64,000 nucleotides of DNA from Begonia masoniana (lineage: Eukaryota; Streptophyta; Magnoliopsida; Cucurbitales; Begoniaceae), in assembly GCA_022432975.1 (NCBI GenBank), contig CM039502.1, forward strand, positions 18,981,453 through 19,045,452, written 5' to 3'. Of this stretch, positions 45,969 to 57,739 are shown in pieces. The stretch's first letter is position 1. The number at the start of each line of letters is the position of its first letter. The notes below the pieces were generated by a model. It made no database searches. It saw only the letters and a program-made list of their open reading frames with translations, and was not told the DNA's origin. Both the position numbers and the translations under genes were made by a program.

Positions 45969-46905
45969 CTACATCAACTCGTCAGTTTGAGGATCAAGCT
46001 CCTCATCTAGAAAATCCATACCTACAACAGGAGTTCAACTATGAGCCTAGAGCTTAATAAGAACATGAAATGCAATGCAGTGATGCATGGACTTTTGAAA
46101 TACGTGAACATTACATTACTTAACATTGCGTTTCACTGGACAGGAAAGGTATAAATGGGAGAAGGAGCTGGCGCAACAGGATGTACATGCCACTTTCAGG
46201 ACATAACAGGAGTACTTGACAGGATGCCAGTCCTCGTCCACACTTAACCATACATTTTCTTTACAGGATTTTATCTTACTTACTTCAAAACCGGTGCTGA
46301 AAACATTTGCATGATTTTACAGGAAACGTGTATGCATGAATAAGTGAAATGCTTAAACTTAACATTCACAGATGACAGAATGAATACAACAGGAAACAGA
46401 ATATAACGGAAACACGTTTAACTTAAAACATAACCTAAAACCTATCTACCCGAACCAGACCTAGTACCTCCGAGTTGTAGGGCCTTAAGGGCCAACGTAG
46501 ATGCATGAACTTACCTGTGGTCCGAAATGCAGTAAGCTTGAACGCACGAGCACCGTGGTTCACGAACCTATAGCATGCATAAACGGACATTAACCCTAAA
46601 AAATCACGAAACTAGCAAATAAATAAACTAAAATCGTTTTCTATCTAAGATGATTACCTTAGACCGAAAAGCAGGAGGAAAATCAGAGAAGGAAGAAACT
46701 CCTTGCGTTGGTTTTCTTCAACCAAAAGAGAGAAGCAGAGAGGGAAATGAGAGAGAGAGAGAGAGCAGAGATGGCAATGTCTCACGTAGGAGGAAGAGAA
46801 GGAAATTGAATACATGGCTTGTCTTCTTCCACAAGTTTGCCAAGTGTCAATCATCCATTTGATTTCTCCCACCAACCTTAATTTCTTCCTAATTTGCCCT
46901 TTCAT
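45969..46905 (-). CDS. Candidate spliced LTR-encoded small protein, E4 left LTR
   Basis: Minus strand, three candidate exons: 46,905-46,658 (248 nt, ATG start MKGQIRKKL), 46,567-46,515 (53 nt) and 46,021-45,969 (53 nt), together 354 nt or 118 codons with TAG. Junctions are TCTAAG/GTAATC...GCTATAG/G and CCACAG/GTAAGT...TTGTAG/G, and phases 2 and 1 match across both. Exon 1 contains a leucine- and phenylalanine-rich stretch near its end (FLPSLIFLLLFG). Exon 3 gives the acidic tail MDFLDEELDPQTDELM. The hairpin GGCCCTTAAGGCC (46,493-46,481) with CTACA (46,480-46,476) lies 21 nt into intron 2. Splicing and translation are inferred. Exon 1 could equally be an untranslated leader. Confidence 0.4.
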
Positions 46906-47076
46906 TGGTTTTTAACTAAAACATTATTTAGTTTAATCGATTCGGTCTCACGAATCACCCTCGCTCTATTAAACACATCGACAATTTTATTAAAAACAAT
47001 TATTGCATTCATATCGGAGAAATTCTGCTTACATATTCGGGGAATAATTACATAGGCAAAAATGCCGGGTGTTACA

Positions 47077-47089
47077 TTCCACCCACCTT
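47077..47089 (-). other. E4 polypurine tract
   Basis: Antisense AAGGTGGGTGGAA directly beside the LTR end. Confidence 0.85.
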
Positions 47090-47116
47090 AACAGAAATTT
47101 TGTCCCCAAAATTTGC

Positions 47117-50100
47117 CTAAGCAAAGAGGTCCGGATATTGGGCTCTAACATCTTCTTGTCTTTCCCATGTGGCTTCCTCCACGTTATGATTGCGCCACAA
47201 AACTTTCACTAATGGGACCACCCTGTTGCGCAATACTTTGACTGAGGTATCCAGAATCTGTATGGGCCTTTCTTCATATGTCAGCGTCGGCATTATATCA
47301 AAGTCCACATGTTCCATGATTTGAGTTGGATCTCGTACACATTTCCTCAGCATCGACACGTGAAAAACATTGTGTACTCCTTCCATAGACGCAGGTAACT
47401 GTAGTCTGTACGCCACGCTTCCCACACGCTTCAAGATGGGAAAAGGGCCAATGAACCTTGGGCTTAGCTTCCCTTTCTTTCCAAACCTCATCACGCCCTT
47501 GAAAGGTGACACCTTCAAGAATACTTCATCACCTTCAGCAAACTCTAAATCTCTTCTCCGATGGTCTGCATAGCTCTTCTGTCGACTTTGTGCAGCCTGG
47601 ATTCTTTGCTTGATCGCCGTTATTACCCCAGACATCTGTTGCAGTATTTCGGGGCCGATAAGCTTGGTTTCTCCGACTTCATCCCAACATAATGGAGATC
47701 TACACTTCCTGCCATAAAGTGCTTCATATGGAGCCATACCGATCGTAGCCTGGTAGCTATTGTTGTAAGCAAACTCCACAAGTGGCAGGTATCTACTCCA
47801 AGAAGCATGAAATTCCAGCACGCACGATCTTAGCATATCCTCCAATGTCTGAATCGTTCTCTCAGATTGTCCATCCATCTGTGGGTGAAATGCCGTGCTG
47901 AAGTCCAATCTAGTGCCCAAGGAGCTTTGCAAACTTTTCCAAAATCTGGAAGCGAATCTGGGATCACTGTCTGAGACGATTGATACAGGAATGCCATGCA
48001 GCTTAATAATCTCACTAATATACAGCTCGGCATACTGATCCATGGTGAACGTCGTCTTCACAGGTAGAAAATGGGCCGACTTCGTTAATCTGTCCACTAT
48101 GACCCAAATGCTATTATGGCCTTTAACTGTTCTTGGCAAACCAACAACGAAGTCCATTGTAACGTTCTCCCATTTCCATTCGGGAATCGGAAGAGGTTGA
48201 AGCGTTCCACTTGGTCGTTGATGTTCAGCTTTGACCTGTTGGCATATCATACAAGACTCCACATATTTTGCCACTTCATTCTTCATATTCGGCCACCAGA
48301 GGTGAAGTTTCAAATCCTGGTACATCTTCGTGCTTCTAGGATGCACAGAGAAAGGAGATGAGTGGGCTTCCGATAAGATGTGCTTCCGTAGCTCTTCGTC
48401 TTTCGGAACATACCATCTGTTTTTGAACTTTAGAACTCCATCTCCCGAATAACTGAAATCGGAAGAAGCCATTGGTACTTTGCTCACCATATCAGCCATC
48501 TCTTTTGAATTGGTCTTCTGAGCTTCTTTAATTCGGTCCAGGACGGTGGGTCGTAGCGTCAAATCTGCTAGTATGGCCGATAGCCCAGAAACCATCTCCA
48601 TATCGAACTTCTGTATCTCCGTCCTCAAAGGCATTGATACGGCCGACATAACTGGTTGCATGGTAGCTGGCATCCTGCTCAGTGCATCAGCTACCACATT
48701 AGCTTTACCAGGATGGTATTTGATCTCAACATCGTAATCTTTCACAAATTCTAACCACCGCCTTTGTCTCATATTCAACTCTTTCTGAGTAAAGAGGTAC
48801 TTCAAACTCTTGTGGTCAGAAAACACCTCACATGACTGTCCATATAGGTGGTGTCTCCATACTTTCAGCGCAAATACAACTGCCGCTAACTCAAGGTCGT
48901 GAGTAGGGTAGTTTTGTTCATGGTTCTTCAACTATCTTGATGCGTATGCTACCACTTTACCCTCTTGCATCAATACGCATCCCAGGCCAATCTTTGACGC
49001 ATCACAGTATACGCTGAATTTGCCATCTTCAACTGGCAATACTAAAAGAGGAGCAGTGGTTAATTTCTGCTTAAGTGTCTGAAAGCTCTCCTCACATGCT
49101 TCAGACCACTTGAACTTGATTTCCTTCCTTGTTAAGCTGGTCATAGGCTTCGCGATCACAGAAAACCCCTTGATGAATTTCCTGTAATAACCAGCTAGCC
49201 CGATAAAGCTTCGTACTTCACTTGCATTTCTCGGCCTGGGCCAATCCCTCACAGCCTGAATCTTGGCCGGGTCCACAGATACTCCTTCAGCAGACACCAC
49301 GTGGCCCAAGAAATTAATCTTGTTTAACCAGAACTCACACTTTGACAGCTTGGCATATAATTGATGTTGCTTTAGGATTGACAGTACCATAGCCAAGTGT
49401 TTCTCATGCTCAGCCACACTCCTGGAATAAACCAGAATGTCGTCGATGAAAACGATCACAAATTTATCCAAGACATCATGGAATATCCTGTTCATTAGGT
49501 CCATAAATGCTGCCGGAGCATTAGTCAACCCGAACGACATCACCAAGAACTCGTAGTGCCCGTACCGGGTTCTGAAGGCAGTCTTTGGAATATCCTCAGC
49601 TCTGACCTTCAACTGGTAATAGCCGGAGCGTAAGTCAATCTTAGAAAATACCCGAGCCCCCTGTAGCTGATCAAACAAATCGTCAATTCTTGGCAACGGG
49701 TACTTATTCTTGATAGTCAACTTGTTCAGCTCACGGTAGTCAATACACATCCGTAGGGACCCATCCTTCTTCTTGACAAACAAGACGGGAGCACCCCACG
49801 GAGAGAAACTAGGGCGCACAAAACCCTTGTCCATTAATTCTTTCAACTGAGCCTTCAACTCCTTCAGTTCAATTGGTGCCATACGGTACGGATTCTTCGA
49901 TACTGGTTCCGCACCAGGATACACATCGATTTCAAACTCGATGTCACGATCAGGTGGCAATCCCGGTAAGTCATCTAAGAAAACCTCTGAGAAGTCCCGG
50001 ACTACCGGAATGTTTTGAAGTTCCACCTCATTTTGCCTTTGAACATCCACAACGTGGGCAAGAAATCCGATGCATCCTGACTTCATCAGTCGTTGAGCTT

Positions 50101-51547
50101 TCACGGAAGATATCACAGGCATACGGTGTTTCTTCGGTACTGCCTGGTAAGAGAATTCTACTTCATTTGGGCGCTTAAATGACACAAGCCCGGACCTACA
50201 GTTGATGGTGGCATAATGTCTAAATAGCCAGTCCATCCCCAGAATGACATCGTACCCTTTCATACCGATGACGATAAGATCGGCATAAAATTTCTGGTCT
50301 CCCACTGACACTATATCACCCCGTACAACCTGCTCAGAGTGCATAAACTCTCCGGACGGTAGCATAACGCTGTAGCGCTGATCTGAGGACGTACTACAAA
50401 ATTTTTGTCTAACTACAAAGTCCATGGCCACAAACGAATGTGTGGCCCCCGTGTCCCACAAGGTATAAGCAGGCACATTACATACTAATATTGTACCTGT
50501 AATTGCTGTGTGCTGATCAGCATCATCGACGTCCTCCATCATTGCAAACACTCTAGGCATAGCACCAACCGGCCTTGTGTCAGGCACCGGAGAATTCCGG
50601 ACTTGATGGCCTTCTTTACCACACCGGAAACATTGACCAGTAAAGAGCCTGCAGTCTCCTGTATGATTCTTCTGGCAACATGGGCAGACAGGAGGCCGAG
50701 GAGCTCCCATAGGTCTCTTCCCTTTGTCCTGGTAAGTAAGGGTCTCATTGGGCCTTTTAATGCCCCTGTTCTGTTGCTGTTGAGGATGTACATTCTGAAT
50801 CTTTTGTTGTTGTTGTTGAGGAGTATTTCTTATAATTCCTCTCGGTGGTTCTCTCTGTCTCTGGGACTTTATTTCTAAGGCCTCCAGTTGATAAGCCTTG
50901 GCCACCACTTTCACATATGGTGCCTCATCAAAACCTCCAGTCGTGATTCTTCGCAGAAGGTCCATCTTTAAACCTTGAATAAACTGGTGCACCTTGTTCT
51001 CATCAGTGGCCACCATGTGTGTTGCATATCGGGATAGCGACTCAAATTTCTGAACATACTCGGCCACAGATCCATACTGTCGCAGCCGAGAAAACTCAAG
51101 TAACTTCTCCTTTCTCACTCCTCGGTCAAAGTACTTATCGTAGAAAATCCCCTTCAACCTTTCCCAGCTCAATGCCACTGTAGACGACTGTACTGCATCC
51201 CACCAGAATCCAGCACTTTCAGTGAGATGGAACGTGGCACAAGTAACCTTCTTGTTGTCTTCTACTTCTGCATAACTGAACATCTTCTCCATAGTTCGAA
51301 TCCAGGTTTCAGCACGGGTCGGGTCTGTAGACAACCCATCAAATGAGGGTGGCTGAAGTCGCCGGAATCTGTCTCCACTATTGTCTCGCGGTGCATTATC
51401 ACGATTGTTATTTCCATGGTTATTGTTTCTGTCGTCTTCTCTGGCCATCATTCGATCAACCATGCGGGATTGTACTCCCACCAGCTCTGTCAATCGATCT
51501 ATGGCCCGAGAGCTCTCACTGGATTCTTCCTGATGTCCTCTCACCAT
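47117..51547 (-). pseudogene. E4 gag-pol polyprotein, one nonsense codon
   Basis: Minus-strand frame of 1,477 codons from ATG 51,547 to TAG at 47,117-47,119, very close to E1 in sequence. Gag with a [14 protein letters not shown] knuckle, where the last Cys is Ser. Protease [11 protein letters not shown] with [13 protein letters not shown] and [10 protein letters not shown], RNase H YCDAS, integrase with HHCC, D, D and E blocks, GPF module, chromodomain-like tail. The only stop is TAG at 48,932-48,934 within RNase H (Gln in E1). In integrase [11 protein letters not shown] has Met where relatives have Thr, and VSDSDPRF has Ser for Arg. Close to functional but disabled by the stop and possibly the zinc-knuckle change. 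Confidence 0.95.
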
Positions 51548-51697
51548 TTCTAAGATAGTCCTATAAGAATAACAGAATAACCTAATTTAATAAACAAAAC
51601 TTTTACAGGAATTTAAACACTTACAGTTGGTGGAGCGATCTCACGTGGCGGGTTGCGCAACTAGACATTTCACAGAATCGGTTTTAAAACCTTATTT

Positions 51698-51708
51698 CTC
51701 TGATACCA
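51698..51708 (-). other. E4 primer-binding site (initiator tRNA-Met)
   Basis: Antisense TGGTATCAGAG, 4 nt from the LTR at 51,713. Confidence 0.88.
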
Positions 51709-52314
51709 TCTCTGTGACGACCCCAGACCCGATCGGGGCAGAGGAGCCATCACTCCGGACATTTAACAGAAAACGGAACATATATTTTTTTTTTGAAGAA
51801 ACAGAAAACAGACTGAACCTTTTTACAAACGAACCCTTGAAACTTTACAGAGAAAGAAAGCGTTCTCTGGATTTGAAAGTAAAACGGAAAGCAGTTAAAA
51901 CTCGGACTTCAGTGATAAATGACAGGAGTAAAATAGGGAAATATAATTAAAACTGTAAGACAATAAGGAAAATCAGAATACAGAAGTCAGAGAACTTTTA
52001 TAAGTTGGTGACGGAAGAAAACTTGAAAGGAAAACGAGAACAGAATGAACGGCAGAAGAAATCAGAAGACTGAAGAAAACAGGAGACAGAACACTTTGAA
52101 CGTTTAAATAAAAGGCTGGGAGGGCGACGGGCATGCAGAGGAAAACTTGATAAAATACATGCACTGAAAATAAATGAGAAATATAAACTGAAAGGCATAT
52201 TGAAAGAAAGGCTACAGTGAATACCGGAATCGGGTGATCTATGGCCAAAGGAGTAAATAAAACGAGGCGGAAGAATTAGGCGGAAGATGTAAATAACTGG
52301 GCGGAAGACTTATG

Positions 52315-52590
52315 CTGACGTCAGCCGGAAGAAGTGGTGACGTCAGGCGGATGATACAGGCAGCAGACGGAATTCGGAGGAGGTGATGACGTCAGCCGGA
52401 AGATGAATGACGTCAACCGGAAGATACATGCATTACATTGGGCGGATGACTTGGATGACGTCAGCCGGAAGATGTAATTTTAAACTGGGCAGGTGATACA
52501 GACTAGCGGTAGAAGACTCTTATCGAAGGCATCTACCGAAGTGAACAGTAAATAGCGGTAGATGTGAATAAAACAGATGACGTCATCGGG
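52315..52590. promoter_or_regulatory. TGACGTCA cluster, E4 right LTR
   Basis: Counterpart of 45,118-45,394 with an additional intact TGACGTCA at about 52,456. Confidence 0.6.
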
Positions 52591-53163
52591 CGATATAAAA
52601 ACAACGGGTGATGTAAAACAGAAGACTCTTACCGAAGACATCTACCAAAGTGAACAGTAAACAGAAAACTTCTACCAAAGATAGAAGACTTTTACTGATG
52701 ACAGGATACGGAAGACATAAAAATAGAAGAAGACATCTACCGATGCAGAAGCTTCTAAACTTCAAAAAAACTAAATTCAAAACATGATTTCTTTTGGACA
52801 TACCAGAAAACATGACAGAAGTTTAAGAAATCAAACTGCATGGATAGCTCTAAAACTTGAGACCATCCATGCACAACCTAAAAGGAAGGATTTCCAAACA
52901 GTTCCAGAATATTTCAAAATATACATACAACTGTCAAATACAGAAGTTTAAAAACTTAAACATCAGAACCTATACATTATCCAAATTTCCAACAGAATCC
53001 CAACAGAGTTTTCAACAACCAAAAATACAGAATCCTAACATAGTTTAAAAACCAAACACAGAATTCCAGTAGGGTTTACAGACATAGACTTTACTTTGAA
53101 TACTTAAACCTCGGGACAGGATTTGTCTGGCTGCAGCAACCATCCCGTGAGCTCCTCCCCCAA

Positions 53164-54101
53164 CTACATCAACTCGTCAGTTTGAGGATCAAGCTCCTCA
53201 TCTGGAAAATCCATACCTACAACAGGAGTTCAACTATGAGCCTAGAGCTCAATAAGAACATGAAATGCAATGCAGTGATGCATGGACTTTTGAAATACGT
53301 GAACATTACATTACTTAACATTGCGTTTCACTGGACAGGAAATGTATAAATGGGAGAAGGAGCTGGCGCAACAGGATGTACATGCCACTTTCAGGACATA
53401 ACAGGAGTACTTGACAGGATGCCAGTCCTCGTCCACACTTAACCATACATTTTCTTTACAGGATTTTATCTTACTTACTTCAAAACCGGTGCTGAAAACA
53501 TTTGCATGATTTTACAGGAAACGTGTATGCATGAATAAGTGAAATGCTTAAACTTAACATTCACAGATGACAGAATGAATACAACAGGAAACAGAATATA
53601 ACGGAAACACGTTTAACTTAAAACATAACCTAAAACCTATCTACCCGAACCAGACCTAGTACCTCCGAGTTGTAGGGCCTTAAGGGCCAACGTAGATGCA
53701 TGAACTTACCTGTGGTCCGAAATGCAGTAAGCTTGAACGCACGAGCACCGTGGTTCACGAACCTATAGCATGCATAAACGGACATTAACCCTAAAACATC
53801 ACGAAACTAGCATATAAATAAACTAAAATCGTTTTTCTATCTAAGATGATTACCTTAGACCGAAAAGCAGGAGGAAAATCAGAGAAGGAAGAAACTCCTT
53901 GCGTTGGTTTTCTTCAACCAAAAGAGAGAAGCAGAGAGGGAAATGACAGAGAGAGAGAGAGTAGAGAGGGCAATGTCTCACGTAGGAGGAAGAGAAGGAA
54001 ATTGAATACATGGCTTGTCTTCTTCCACAAGTTTGCCAAGTGTCAATCATCCATTTGATTTCTCCCACCAACCTTAATTTCTTCCTAATTTGCCCTTTCA
54101 T
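53164..54101 (-). CDS. Candidate spliced LTR-encoded small protein, E4 right LTR
   Basis: Same three-exon frame as in the left LTR: 54,101-53,854, 53,762-53,710 and 53,216-53,164, with all phases, splice dinucleotides and the 118-codon length unchanged. Differences from the left copy are a few substitutions and no frameshift. The hairpin is at 53,688-53,676 and CTACA at 53,675-53,671. As the 5' LTR, this copy would be the one driven from the element's own promoter. Confidence 0.4.
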
Positions 54102-54277
54102 TGGTTTTTAACTAAAACATTATTTAGTTTAATCGATTCGGTCTCACGAATCACCCTCGCTCGATTAAACACATCGACAATTTTATTAAAAACAATTATT
54201 GCATTCATATTGGAGAAATTCTGCTTACATATTCGGGGAATAATTACATAGGCAAAAATGCCGGGTGTTACATCTCA

Positions 54278-55176
54278 ACCGTATTATTATTATTATTTTT
54301 TTAACTTTGCTCAACAGTCAACATTTGACATAAGCTAAAGTCTCAAAACATTTAAAACTTGCAGTGGAAATCTTTTGGACAACAATAGAGTTAAACAAAA
54401 CTATGAACATTGTCTGAAATGTAAGAGATAAACGGCTAAAAAGAAATAGAGGTTTAAATCGTGAAATACTTGGGAAGTCGCAGAAGTCAAACGCATCTGC
54501 CGATGGATAAACTCAACGGAAGAAGCAGAAACAGCAAATAGAAGGCTTCTACCGATGACGTGGACCAGAAGAGTTGGAAACAAAAGACATCTCTCGGTGG
54601 ACTGCATCTACCGATGACGTCAGCCGGATAAATCAATTATCCAACATAAACCGATCGCAAAACGACAAAGCATAATACTCACTCATACCGGTAGTCCAAA
54701 ATCTACATCTTCCGATAGAATTAAACCTACATCATCTGATGGCTTTTCTGAAGACATCTTCCGATAGAAAACAGAGCGACATTTCAACTATTTCTTGCTA
54801 TGCAAGCACAACTCTAAGTACAGAAAAGAATTTACTTATTTCACCACAACCATTCAAAAATAATTCAAATAATTGCATTACTCAAGTCCAGTATAATCCA
54901 GTGTTAAAAACCAAAGGAATACTATTATCAGAAAAGTCTCAAAGTACTTTTTGAAAACATCAAAGCAACTTCTATCATCAGAAAGTTTAACATACTCAAA
55001 TTGAAATCATTGTCTACTAAACCTTCACAACAACTGACACCAGTTAAACCACCCCATCAGATGCCAGATCGATGCCTGAGTGCACCCCTCCAACCTGCCT
55101 AGTCATTAACTAACTCAGAGAATTCACTTGCAGTGTCCTCAACACCTACATCACAAAACTCATCTATTAGCCTAAT
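54278..55176 (-). mobile_element. E5 left LTR, middle piece
   Basis: Continues E5's LTR after E4. Contains TGACGTCAGCCGG (about 54,615), two copies of the 25-bp array core (54,735-54,765) and the terminal exon 55,145-55,099. Confidence 0.85.
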
Positions 55177-55438
55177 TGTAACACCCCTAATTCCGTACCC
55201 GTATTTCCGTAATAAATTTTTCATTTTATACTTTTTACTTTTCTATGCTTTAAATAAAACTTTGTGTGGAATAAAAACTGAAGTTGAAAACAGAACTGAA
55301 ATCGGAATTAAATTTGAACCTTAAAAGCATTTAAAACAAACTATAAAACAATTAAAAAAAAACTTAAAAACATTAATTAAAAACATTAAAACAGATCAGA
55401 AAAGAGGGAGGGCAGAATTGGAACTCTGCCCTCGAAAA

Positions 55439-55620
55439 GATGCAGCGACCGGGCGCTGCTATATGCAGCGCTCGGTCGCCGAGTGCGCTGCATAATGCAG
55501 CGCACGATCGCTGCATTATGCAGCGCCTGATCGCTGCATAATGCAGCGATCTGTTGCTGCCTGCAGCGACCAGCACGGCGCCCAGTCGCCATGCAGCGAT
55601 CCCCCACGGCGCCCAGTCGC
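55439..55620. repeat. GCTGCAT/ATGCAGC palindrome repeats in solo LTR B
   Basis: Repeated GCAGCGA words and three copies of GCTGCAT-(T/A)-ATGCAGC (55,489-55,551), perfect 7-bp arms around one base, plus CGCTCGGTCGCC-type words. Confidence 0.85.
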
Positions 55621-56088
55621 CAGTAGCCGACCATGAACACTTAGCTCTCTGGAATTTCCAGAGAGCAAATACTTCTACTTCACTCTCTGGAATCCGATTC
55701 CAGAGAGCAATAACCTCACCATTCATTAACCATTTCTCATTTTACCTCTCGTTTTCATTCATTATCACAACACTTATACTTAAACTCAACTGACTCGAGT
55801 CGGACTTTGCGAAGTCCAACTGCGTGGATAGCTCTAAACATCGAGCATAACCGTATCAACCTAAAACCAATCAAAACATTTCCGAAACATTCATTAAACA
55901 GTTTAAACCAAAACGTTTTACATACAATTACCAAAACATTATCTAATACTATCCAGATCCAAACAACCTAAGTATACTATACAATTATCAACTCAAAACA
56001 TCCCAAAATAAACCCAGAGTTCAGACATACATCCCCACGGGTCATATTGCGCCTCGACTGCCCAGCGCACTCCCACGAGCATCATCCA

Positions 56089-56780
56089 TCAACTGCCTCC
56101 GACACCAGGAGGAGGAACGTCGTCCTCACCTGGATCTACGTCACCTAGCAGATCACCTACACCATACAGACACATATGAGATATTGAAATCTCAGTAAGC
56201 TACGTAAATGCAGATGCATGCGTGCGTATGCCATTCAGAAATCATGCTCAGATTCAGATTACAGATACAGAATTACAGATTACAGATTCATTACGTCACA
56301 GACAGACAGAATTGTCACCTAGACCTCGACCCACTAACCCAAGGGGGCCCGTCCGGCGGTTGGACTACCCCGTGGGGTTAGAGAGGGGGGGTACACGCTT
56401 GCAACACGCACAGCCGTGCCTGAGCCCCATCTCGCGTGACCAGAAACAGACAGATTACGTTTATTCATTCAGATTTCGTTACAGATTTCATTTCAGATAT
56501 ACGTTCCTTTTCTTAAAAACACGTGCAGAAATTCCTTTTCATGACTTTCGAAAACCGTGATGCATGAACAGTTCATATCAGCGGAAAGTAAACAAACAAC
56601 ATACATATTAACCAGACAATACAACATAACCTAGCTACCCAACCTAAACAACGTAAAACAAGGAACCCTCAAGGATCCTTGATACGACGACGAAGTATGG
56701 TGTAGACCTTTCGGTCAAGCAAGTCACGAGAACTTACCTTGAGCGCGCTGGATTTCAAACTTCGTCCACGGGAGTCGTGT
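56089..56780 (-). other. Candidate LTR exons 2 and 3 (solo LTR B)
   Basis: Minus strand. Middle exon 56,780-56,738 (43 nt, after TTTGTCTCAG, before GTAAGT). The hairpin GACC-GAAA-GGTC (56,716-56,705) is followed by CTACA (overlapping its last base). After GGTGTAG the terminal exon 56,156-56,089 reads DLLGDVDPGEDDVPPPGVGG-S and TGA in phase 1. The middle exon is open in the same frame. Confidence 0.5.
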
Positions 56781-57739
56781 CTGAGACAAAAACACGATAT
56801 TTGCCGTTAAAACCAATTTAAACCATAAATGTCAAAATTTCAAAACTTAGCTAAAGAATTCTCCTAAATTCTTCACTTAGCTAATTAAAGCTTTTCGAAC
56901 ATTAATTATAGTTCGATTATCCAAGTTAACGAGTTTTCCCCTAAAACCCGAAATTTTACCAATTTATAACTTTTTCACAAATCGACTTTTCTTCGTCCAA
57001 TAACGTTCGATACGTTCAATATATACGTAATTATAGCTAACCTATTAATTACGAAGCCTAAATCGCGTTTTTAACGGAAAACCTAATTTAAACCCTAACC
57101 CTAAATCGAACTAAAACTCGAAACAAACGCTCAGAGATTGAAGCTACATACCGAGAGTAGCGAGAGAGGAAGAAATGACGAAGATCGGAGGAAAAACGGA
57201 GGAGAACGGAGGTCGGAATCGACAGAAATCGCCGGCGGCCGTGAGAGGGTTTGCTCTCTGTTTTCGTGCGATCCAGAGAGAAAAGAAAGAAAGAGAGAAA
57301 GTGAGGGAGAAAGAGAGATTTGTGATATTTTATAAAAATTGATTTGCAAATTACCATTTTGCCCTTATTTGATTTTTATATTAGTTTCGTCCTTCGTTTC
57401 GTTAATCGTCTAACGATTCGGATACTCGAAAACTTCATATTTTGCCAATAACTTATATTCATTGCCAGGGATTTATTAAAACTGTCCGTTCGCAATTTGG
57501 ACCTCGTTCGCTATTTTTACGAGAACGTCTTTTACATTACGCAAAGTGTATTTACTCGGAATGTAGTGTTTGATCTCCGAAAATTCCCGTAATTTCCTTA
57601 AAATTCTTATTATTCGTTAGAATCGTAATGACGCTTTCTTTTTATGAATCGGACCTGATTTGATATATTTACCAAAATGCCATTAAATAAGGAAATGATA
57701 ATAAAATCAAAGGTCCGTACAAACCGGATATTACACTAA

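Larger units (their letters stand above)
44517..47076 (-). mobile_element. E4 left (3') LTR
   Basis: TGTGACGACCC...GGGTGTTACA, followed by the purine tract. Its U5-side half resembles E3, while its intron and terminal exon are nearly identical to E1. Confidence 0.95.
44517..54272 (-). mobile_element. E4: Ty3/gypsy chromovirus, nearly intact
   Basis: LTRs 44,517-47,076 and 51,713-54,272 are both 2,560 nt and differ at few positions by eye, with target duplication TCTCA (44,512-44,516 and 54,273-54,277). PBS, gag-pol and PPT are all present. The only coding lesion seen is one nonsense codon. It is the youngest-looking complete element in the window. Confidence 0.96.
51713..54272 (-). mobile_element. 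E4 right (5') LTR
   Basis: Same length and structure as the left LTR. In this copy exon 3 reads MDFPDEEL, with Pro where the left copy has Leu. Confidence 0.95.
55177..57734 (-). mobile_element. Solo LTR B (chromovirus type)
   Basis: TGTAACACCCC...CGGATATTACA, 2,558 nt, with target duplication CTAAT (55,172-55,176 and 57,735-57,739). No internal region. Minus orientation is inferred from its exon and hairpin motifs. A region with strong purine/pyrimidine bias near 57,130-57,340 is its likely leader. Confidence 0.92.
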
